The notes beneath the pieces are model-generated. The model searched no databases, was not told where the DNA came from, and was given only the letters and a program-made list of their open reading frames with translations. Made by a program: the position numbers and the translations under genes. From positions 11,815,932 through 11,879,931 of the forward strand of contig CM033732.1 in NCBI GenBank assembly GCA_019671005.1: a stretch of DNA of 64,000 nucleotides, given 5' to 3'. Of this stretch, positions 56,067 to 64,000 are shown one piece after another. Positions within the stretch are counted from its first letter, which is position 1; each line of letters opens with the position of its first letter. The stretch is from Hibiscus mutabilis (Eukaryota; Streptophyta; Magnoliopsida; Malvales; Malvaceae).

Positions 56067-56904
56067 AAACAGGTTTAGTCGGTTCTGGATCCAAACCGAG
56101 CTTGTTGTCAATTAGTAAGTGTATACATGCCACTAGGATGTCATAATTACTATTTGGATACTTGAGTGACTTGATGCAATCGCTTATTGAATTGATTGAA
56201 TAAAGTTATAGATGTCCGAAGTTGAGAAATCGCGTAGAGCGATCGAACAGTTGGGTAAGAATAAGGCTTATAAAAATAGTAACAAGGTTAATCATTAATC
56301 GTTTTTCGCTCAATGTGATGTTAAAATGCTGGTGAAGTTGGAAATGCCTAATTAAACCAAGGTTTATTATTTCGAACCTTGGATATGATTTTAGAGGAAA
56401 TTCAACCCCAAGTTCCTTAGACTTTTATTGCTAGAGAGCTGGGAAGTCTTGAAGTGTGAGACTTCAGGTGGGGTATTGATAGAAAACCAATGTTGCTAGA
56501 CTATTGATAAAAAAGAGAGGTATAAAAAGTGCTTTGTTGTGATGATCAAGGAAAGCTCGATGTGATAGTAACTTATCTCTTGGGACATAGCACAAGAGTA
56601 AGTTAAATTTGTAAGAATTACTCCATAGTAATTCAAAGAAATTGAATTTTAGCAAGCTTAATGGAATTGCTTCTTATGAATTTTTGCTTGAAACTAATTG
56701 TTCTGAAAAGAACTAGAAATTTTTGAGATTGTAATGATGAGGGAAAAATCAGATTTTTCTGATCAATGTGGTTCAGTAGTATTTTTTGGGAAACTGCTAT
56801 CATCAAGGATGTAAAGGATGTAAGAACTTTCTAGCTTTTGTTGTGAACATATAAGTATTCAAAGGTGAACATGGAAAGTATCTCAACTATTAATGAATAA
56901 TAGG
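56067..56904 (+). other. Region where gag and protease should be (Tekay-2)
   Basis: Only 0.84 kb remains between the primer site and RT. A short stretch near 56215 (ATGTCCGAAGTTGAG) may be a gag start. A protease tail with frame breaks seems present at about 56800-56900. Otherwise nothing recognisable, so gag and protease were largely deleted or decayed. Confidence 0.5.
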
Positions 56905-57675
56905 ATGTGTTTTCTCAGGAATTGCCAGGGTTACCATCTGATCGTGAAGTAAAATTCAGGATTTAGGTTTGCTCTGGCATTGGACATATATCAAAGGTAC
57001 TGTACAAAATATCTCTTACAGAGATAATATAGTTAAAGGTTCAGTTACATTAAATATGCGATCAAGGTTTTATATGACCTAGTATATCACCTTGAGGAGC
57101 TCCAGTCTTGTTTGTAAAAAAGAAAGATGGATCAATGAGGTTATGTGTGGATTATCGTCAACTTAATAAAGTGACGGTGAAGAATAAATATCCTCTGCCA
57201 ATGATTGATGATCTCTTTGATCAACTTAAAGGAGCAACAATGTTTTCTAAAATTGATCTTCGATTGAGGTATCATCAATTGAAGATCAAAGAAGCAGATA
57301 TACCAAAGATAGCTTTCAGAACTAGATACGAGCATTACGAGTTTGTAGTAATGCCTTTTAGACTTACAAATGCACCAGCAGCTTTTATGGATCTAATGAA
57401 TTGGGTATTTCAGCCATATTTAGACCAATTTGTAGTGGTATTCATAGATGATATCTTGTTTTATTCTAAAACCAAAGAGGATCATGATACTCACCTCTGA
57501 GTAGTTCTTTAGATCCTCTGAGAAAATAAATTATATGCAAAGCTGTCAAAGTGTGAAATTTTGGTTGTCTAAAGTAGTTTTCCTTGGACATATAGTTTTA
57601 GCTGAAGGGATTCGAGTCGATACTAAAATGGTTCAAGCAATCTTAGAATGAAAAATTCCTCAGAATATCTCTGGG
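56905..57675 (+). pseudogene. pol: Reverse transcriptase (Tekay-2)
   Basis: ELPGLPSDREVKF (56905), then APVLFVKKKDGSMRLCVDYR, QLNKVTVKNKYPLPMIDDL, FSKIDLRLRYHQLKI, VMPFRLTNAPAAFMDLMN, the catalytic FIDDILFYSK. Changes such as LRLRYHQ for the usual LRSGYHQ and PFRLT for PFGLT hit conserved positions. A TGA at 57498-57500, further TAG and TGA, and a shift near 57550 break it. Confidence 0.9.
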
Positions 57676-58389
57676 GTGAGAAATTTCTTGGGATTAACTG
57701 GTTATTATCGGCGGTTCGTGAAAGAATTTTCAATGAGTGCTGCTCCAATAACTAAGCTATTAAGAAAGGATGTGCCATTTGTTTGGACAAATAAATGTCA
57801 AGAAAGCTTTGACAAATTAAAGAGGATATTAACAGAAGCTCATTTATTGGTACAACCAGAATCTGGGAAGGATTTTATAATATATAGTGATGCGTCCCAT
57901 AATGGTTTGGGGTCTGTATTGATGCAAGAAGGGAAGGTTGTAGCATATGCTTCTCGACAACTCAAAACTCATGAAAGAAATTATCCTACCCATGATTTAG
58001 AGTTGGCTACAGTATTGTTTGCTTTAAAGATTTGGCATCACTATTTATGTGGTGAAAAATGCTACATCTTCACGGATCATAAAAGTTTGAAATATTTGCT
58101 ATCCCAAAAGGAGCTTAATTTGAGGCAACGAAGGTGGATAAAATTTATTAAGGACTATGATGTAATTATTGATTATCATCTGGGGAAGACTAATGTAGTA
58201 GAAGACGCACTTAGTCGAAAAACATTTTCTGCTTTGAGAATATTGAATACTCAGTTGAAATTACAAGAAAATGGTACAATCGTGGTTGAAATTCAAATTA
58301 AGTCTACCTTGATAGGAAGAATTAAAGAGTTACAAGCAAAGGATGAGAAATGCTTGAAAAAAAGAAGCAAGTTGAACGTGCGAATCTAA
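57676..58389 (+). pseudogene. pol: RNase H (Tekay-2)
   Basis: FLGLTGYYRRFVKEFS (RT connection), FIIYSDASHNGLGSVLMQ (Asp), YPTHDLELATVLFALKIWHH (Glu), CYIFTDHKSLKYLLSQKELN (Asp), KTNVVEDALSRKTF (Asp). It is open for 237 codons with all four acidic residues kept, the best preserved domain of this element. Confidence 0.9.
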
Positions 58390-59370
58390 AGACTTTGAAA
58401 TAAAAATGGATGTCTATACTACAAGGGATGTGTAAACATTCCTAAAGATGAGGAACTAAAGAAGGAAATACTTTCAGAGGGACATTACAATCCTTTAACT
58501 ATAAATCTAGTAGGCAACAAAATGTATCAAGATATAAAGAGTCGATTTTGGTGGCCTAGCATGAAACGAGCTATCACCGAGTTCGTTACTAAATGTTTAG
58601 CTTGCCAACAAGTAAAGGCAGAACATCAAGTTCCATCAGGATTACTTCAACCAATTTCAATTCCACAATGGAAGTGGGAAAATGTTACTATGGATTTTGT
58701 AACAGGCTTACCACTGACGCCAAGTAAGAATGATTCAATTTGGGTGATTATGGATTGATTGACTAAAACAGCATATTTCATACCAGTTCGAACAGACTAC
58801 TCCTTGAATAAGTTAGCGGAGTTATATATTAAGGAAATTGTTAGATTACATGGTGTTTCTATGTCTATTATATCTGATAGAGATCCAAAGTTCACTTCAA
58901 GTTTTTGGAGTGCATTACATGAAGCATTGAGAACTCGACTACACTTCTGTACTGCTTTTTATCCTCAAACAGATGGACAATCAGAAAAGACTATTCAAAT
59001 ACTCGAAGATATGCTCAAAGCGTGTATACTGAATTTTACAGGCTCATAGGAAAAATATTTTCCATTAGCTGAGTTTGCTTATAACAACAGTTACCAATCA
59101 AGTATAAAGATGACACTTTATGAGGCATTATATGGAAGAAAATGCCGAACACCATTGAACTGGTTCGAACTAGAGGATCGAAAAATCATTGAACTAGATC
59201 ATGTTCAAGTAGTGGAGGACAAGGTAAAGATAGTTCAAGATAATCTCAAGGCCTCTTCTGACAAACAAAATTCGTACTCAGATCTTAAAAGAAAAGATAT
59301 TGAGTTTAAAGTTGGAGACAAAGTATTTTTAAAGGTTTCACCTTGGAAAAATATATTACGATTTGGATGA
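58390..59370 (+). pseudogene. pol: Integrase zinc finger and core (Tekay-2)
   Basis: The zinc finger reads GHYNPLTINLVGNKMYQD, then FVTKCLACQQVKAEHQ. The second histidine of HHCC appears changed to Asn. Core: WENVTMDFVTGLPLTPSK (Asp), IISDRDPKFTSSFW (Asp), QTDGQSEKTIQILEDM (Glu). Then FAYNNSYQSSIKMTLYEALY. Stops at 58756 (TGA), 59047 (TAG) and 59368 (TGA). Confidence 0.9.
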
Positions 59371-59740
59371 AAAAGAAAACTTAGTCCAAGATTCATTGGT
59401 CCTTATGAAATTTTGAAAAAAGTTGGTCCAGTGGCATATCAACTAGCATTACCACCGGAAATGAGTAAGGTCCATGATGTGTTTCATGTGTCCATGCTTC
59501 GAAAATATCGATCAGATCCTTCGCCTATCATTACACCAGAAGAAATTGAAATTCAACCGGATTTGACATACGATGAAGAACCTGTAAGAATCTTAGCTCG
59601 AGGAGAAAAGAAATTAAGGAACAAAAAGATTCCTCTAGTTAAAACTCTGTGGAGAAACCACAAAGTGGAATAAGCTACTTGGGAAACGGATGAAGTAATG
59701 AAAGAGCAGTATCTGTATTTTTTTAAACCAAGTACGTAAA
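59371..59740 (+). pseudogene. pol: Integrase tail with chromodomain-like end (Tekay-2)
   Basis: LSPRFIGPYEILKKVGPVAY, LPPEMSKVHDVFHVSMLRK, then VKTLWRNHKVE, TAA (59671-59673), ATWETDEVMKEQYL. This is the same Tekay/Del ending as in the other element. Confidence 0.85.
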
Positions 59741-59765
59741 GAAAATTCGAGGAAACGAATTTTCT

Positions 59766-59778
59766 TAAGGGGGAGAAT
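59766..59778 (+). other. Polypurine tract of Tekay-2
   Basis: TAAGGGGGAGAAT directly before the 3' LTR (TGTAATACC). Confidence 0.8.
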
Positions 59779-62607
59779 TGTAATACCTCAAAATTTTGGT
59801 TAGTGACCAAAATGAATAAAATAAAAGTTTGGCGACTAAAGTATAAATTTAGGAAAAGTTTAGGGACTAAATTGTAGTTTTAAAAGTTATGTATTTTAGT
59901 CCCATAAATGAACAGTTTACCCACAATAATGATGTTTTCGTGTTACTCAGATTTTTGGTACAGAAATTGTGTTAAAAGCTATAAAAGGGTTAAGCTTGAG
60001 AAAAATATTCGGATAATCGGATTAAATAGAATATTCAGGATATTTTGAAGGATGATAAGGCAAGGTTAAATATGTTATTTTACATGTCTAAGATATTTTC
60101 TTTGTGTTGGAATAATATGAACCCTTAGATTTAAGTTGATTTTCCATGTTAAATATGAGTCGTTGGATGAAAAATGGCAAGATCGTAATTTTAGAAAATT
60201 ACAAGGGTAAAGTTGGTAAATACTAACTTATTGGTTTATTTTTGACCATTGGTAAATATTTTGACAAGTGGCATGGTTTGGAGCTTTGGATTCAATGGTA
60301 AAATGGTTATATCCCTTTTAGGAGGATATTTTTATAATTTATGGAAATAAAAGATGCCAAATGACATAAATAAAAGAATGAAGAAATATCTTCATCTTTC
60401 TTCATGCTTCATGTCAAGATGAAGAGAATAAGAAGGAAAGCAAGGTAAGTTTAGGGTTTTGCATTTTTAATCCCTAAATACTAGAATTTAGGGTTAGCTT
60501 ATGAAATATGAAGTTGTTCATCATGAAATTCTCTTTCAATTGGTATAAAAATTTCATGGAATTGTTGAAGGATACTTTTGAATTTTGAAGAGAGATAATT
60601 TAGGTTTTATGGATCCAAATGAATTAGGATTGAATTATGGAAGATTATGTGATGTTCTATTATTTCCATGCTTGATTGAAGTTGAAATTGATGTATTCTT
60701 GATGGAATACCATTTGATTAATTAGGGTGTAATTTGGGGTTTAAGGATTCAAGTTGAATTTGGAGTTTTCATGAAAGGAAAATATTGGAATAACATAATT
60801 GAAGGTTAATTTGAGGTGTTGGAATGGTTAAAGGATGCTAAAGATGTGAATTATGAAATCTGCCCAGAATTTTTGTCATTGGCAGTGAGTTTAGAAATTC
60901 ACCATAAATTCTACAAAAATAATTAGAAATTTATCATTATACCATTGCATTTCTAGTTCAGTCTAGTTTCTTTTAAAACAAACGATGACTGATTTCGATA
61001 TGTATATCAAAAGATATGAATTTTGAAGTGATGAAAGGTCAGAAAACAGAATACCAGTCTACTCGAAATTCAGCACTGGAATTCGACTTTAAAAATTCGT
61101 CATAAATCGTACAAGTTGAATTTGGGCTATTAGTTTATATGGTTGAACATCTTATCGAATCTAGTTTTTTTCAAACAAAATGGAATCGAATTCCGAGTTG
61201 TAGATTATTTTATATAAATATTTCTTTGAATGTAGCACAGACTAACAGATTATAAAATGAGTACCTTATTGGTGTTATTAATTTGTGCATGTAAGGGATG
61301 AATGTGAAGCATTCAAGTAAATCCAAGAAATCATAAATTCAGTAGATAAAGCAATGACCAAGCTTGAAGTTCTCTTAAGTTATTCAATTTAGTTTAGAAT
61401 AAGAAGTGTCAAGGTAACTGCAATTGCATACATATCATGACACATTGATGTTTTATACATCATTGGGATGGCTTGCGATGAGCCTACCCAAATTTTATTA
61501 TCATTATAGTTATGTCATGGAGCATATGATTGACATATTTTAAATATGTCAAAAGTTGAATATAAATGCATGGATCACTAGTTATATATGATGTTATATT
61601 ATGAATGTTATTTTGGGTATGAACAGTCCAATGTTAAATTATGTTGATATACATTACCATGGATGAAATAAATATGGAATATATGCTCAAGTATGTCATT
61701 GAGGGACAAGGTATAGTTGGCATGCCATAGAGTCCAGCAGCACGCTGCATACTCGGTTTAGCACTATAGTGTATATAAAGGACACTTAGTGCATATGGTA
61801 GGCACGACCTTATGTGTATTATGGTGGGCACGGCCTTATGTGTATTAGCACTTCGGTGCATATTTGACTCGTGTACCTAGGGTCCTCATAGGCTTATATT
61901 TGGGCTATGGTTTATTGGTTAAAAAAATAAACAGGTGAATAAGCTTTTGAAATAAATGGCAAGTATATTGGTAAGAAATTTATATCCGGTTTATATTATG
62001 TTAATATATGATTAACATGATGGTAATACATATCTAGTGATCATGATGCATTTATGCATATATGGCATATTATGACAAATGCACAATCATGAAAGTCTTA
62101 TGACATCGGCATATAGTAAATTATTACTAATGCATTGTGAAAGTTGATGCATTGGCATATACCATGTTATATAAACGTCGTCATGAAGTTGACTAAGTTT
62201 AAATTATTGTTATTAACTTTTTTTTTATTGCCTCACTAAGTTCGTACTTACGTGTGTTGATTGTGCACACGTAGGTGGTTCGAATCATTGGACGAATCAA
62301 AGAGTTGCATCACATTCAGAATTTTTCATCAAGCTGCCAAAGTAATGACATCCTATTTGATGTTTTTAATTTATTTTAGTGGCATGTATAAATGGGATTA
62401 TTTCGTCTATTTTAGTTCAATGTCCGATATTTTTTGAACAGCCAAATTTATTTTTTAAAAGTAAAGGAGCTGCGATTTTGTGTATTAGTCGATATAAATA
62501 TTTTCAAAGGTTTTAAATTTATGGAATTTTTGAATAAAAATCAATTTATTGTTATGTGACATCTCTGACTCATATTCGGTAATCCAATACGAGAATGAGG
62601 TGTTACA
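59779..62607 (+). repeat. 3' LTR of Tekay-2
   Basis: 2,829 bp, TGTAATACCTC to GTGTTACA, near-colinear with the split 5' LTR. TATA candidate CTATAAAAGG at 59979-59988. Confidence 0.9.
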
Positions 62608-62612
62608 ATACC

Positions 62613-63404
62613 CCTTTAGGAGATCTAAAAACCATGCAGGCATAAAGGCTTTGAATCAAATCATAGGCCATGATTTCGAAACCATGCAAAAGGTTTTGAA
62701 ATCATACCCAAAGGTTTCGATGTCTTTGCCAGTGTAACGACTAGTTTTATAAAATTGTCTAAAAGTTAGCAAGATTTTTAAAATTATCGTGCATGTGAGA
62801 ATTAAATGCTTTGTTTTAAAGGTCCCAACGACTCCAAAATATCCCAATAGCCATAAACAACTAGAATTCCATTCCACACTGTAAAAAGAAAGCTAAAGGT
62901 ACTTGAAGAAAAAAGAGATGGACATCCAAGCCTAAAGATCGAGGGAAAAAAGCTTCAATACTTTATTCTTTCATTTTCTCTTGCACATTTTGTAGAGAGC
63001 TTCATTGTGAATTTTTAGTGTTCATCTTTCGAGAGCCTAATTGTGCAAACACATTTGCCTTGTGAGGTTTTTTCCTGTTTGTTAAATTTGTATTTCTCAT
63101 AGGGATAGTGTAACTCAAAGTTTTGAGGTATAAACTTTAAGGGAAATTATTCACAAGATTTTGGGTATAAATCTTGGTGAATCTTGTAAGGTTACTCTTT
63201 GTCCTTAAAAGAAAGACAAGTTAGTGAATTTGTGGAAAATCCTTAGTGTGAATGGCTAAGGTAGTAGAGACAGACTTGGTTTAAAAGTTGAACCACTGTA
63301 AATCGTTGCACAAAGTTTTATCTTCCAGTTGCTTTACCACATAATCTTGTTTGCCAATTCAACACCTTCTTGGCGTTTTTCGGTTGATCGATTCAAGCTC
63401 AACA
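62613..63404. repeat. Solo LTR, right fragment
   Basis: Continues from 41554 after the atacc duplication and ends AAGCTCAACA, the inverse of TGTTGAGCT at 41347. The sequence up to about 63330 reads like a copia-type LTR (CTCATAGGGATAGTGTAAC). No primer site follows. Confidence 0.6.
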
Positions 63405-63535
63405 ACATGTTTCAGTTTTAACGACCCAATGACATGTTTGTAACAAAATTTTAATGGAGTGACTAAATCGTAAGTTTTAGAAGAAAAAAGTGACTCGATT
63501 GTAACCAAATACATATTTGAGTGACCTGGATTGTA
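63405..63535. mobile_element. Right arm of the Mutator-like element
   Basis: Reverse complement of 39450-39570: CATGTTTGTAACAAAATTT and GTAACCAAATACATATTTGA. The solo LTR inserted close to this end. Confidence 0.45.
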
Positions 63536-64000
63536 TTTGATGAACTTATATTTTGATGTAATAAATAATAATAATAAATGTTTTTAGACTTACTCAAATA
63601 TCTAAAAATTGAGTCAAAGTCCAAACAAACTTGATTTTTTTCCCTTCATTTAACCGAACTTTTTCAAATCAAGTATGATCATTTGAAACAAGTTTTTGCA
63701 TCATGTTTTACAATAATAAACCATAACGAATTGATCAATTGCCAACCCTTCCACCAAATAGAATAATCGATCGAAGTCGTTGTAGCAAAGAGACAAATCA
63801 AATGGAAATACTGCAAACTGAATGACCCATTGAATCGATAGAAAACTTTTAATCTGAAAAAAAAAATGAAAACTTGTAAAGCAACTTTCTTTTATCAGAA
63901 GAAAAATAGAAACTCAAGTTAACCTTATTCTTCCTCAATTATGCCATCGATCTACCGACATTTATGGTTTTAATTTGTAGGCCTTTTGCCCTCATCAACC
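63536..64000. other. AT-rich intergenic end of the window
   Basis: A short AAT-type microsatellite (63565-63580) and no recognisable gene, RNA or element boundary. Confidence 0.5.

Larger units (their letters stand above)
41555..62607 (+). mobile_element. Tekay/Del-like element (Tekay-2), hosting an Athila copy
   Basis: LTRs are 41555-56050 (with the 11.7-kb Athila insert) and 59779-62607. Without the insert they measure 2,826 and 2,829 bp. The perfect duplication atacc flanks it (41550-41554 and 62608-62612). The internal 3.7 kb holds RT, RNase H and integrase with stops. gag and most of the protease are missing. This is a different family from Tekay-1 by LTR sequence. Confidence 0.9.

Noticed and set aside
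1..64000. A previously undescribed host gene system
   Set aside because: Apart from the ankyrin gene, every motif-bearing frame belongs to a retroelement. No host gene cluster or defence-type operon is visible.

Overview
The window looks like nuclear DNA of a eudicot plant. It has one intron-containing gene at the left edge and about 62 kb of nested transposable elements, with no bacterial-type operons. The repeat types (Tekay/Del, Athila and Tat Ty3-gypsy elements, Mutator- and hAT-like foldbacks) and the way they look remind me of Malvaceae such as cotton (Gossypium). That is an impression from memory and was not tested.

Left edge (1-1.7 kb): the 5' part of an ankyrin-repeat protein gene on the minus strand. 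Three exons join in phase, and the gene runs off the window at base 1. Its start codon lies only about 98 bp from the first transposon boundary.

First nest (1697-39439): a foldback DNA element with long terminal inverted repeats was hit at 1940/38040 by a Tat-like LTR retrotransposon (1941-38039, + strand). That element has LTRs of about 4 kb, keeps a gag remnant, shows no pol, and carries an alternating tandem-repeat array. Its leader was hit by a small gag-protease element (6575-10038, LTRs of about 0.6 kb). Its 3' LTR was hit by a Tekay-like element (17178-36499, minus strand), whose own 5' LTR was hit by an Athila-like element (26442-33871, minus strand). Target-site duplications support the junctions: catg, atttt and gcatg, plus a decayed gatat/gat.

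Second nest (39450-63535): a pair of Mutator-like inverted repeats encloses a hAT-like element, which itself contains a 518-bp Mutator-type MITE with a perfect 9-bp duplication. It also encloses a 1-kb solo LTR (41347-41554 plus 62613-63404). A second Tekay-like element (41555-62607, + strand) split that solo LTR, and a full-length Athila-like element (42834-54498, minus strand) in turn sits in its 5' LTR. The second Athila copy retains gag, protease, RT, RNase H, integrase and an extra 3' ORF, all broken by stop codons.

No element here looks autonomous: every pol is interrupted. I saw no tRNA or rRNA gene, no CRISPR array, and no new gene system of the host. The least explained signals are a short split palindrome (GTTGCC..GGCAAC) scattered through coding and LTR parts of the Athila family, an in-frame coding minisatellite between its RNase H and integrase, duplicated polypurine-tract modules, small hairpin repeats, and a strong excess of stop codons explainable by C-to-T or G-to-A change.
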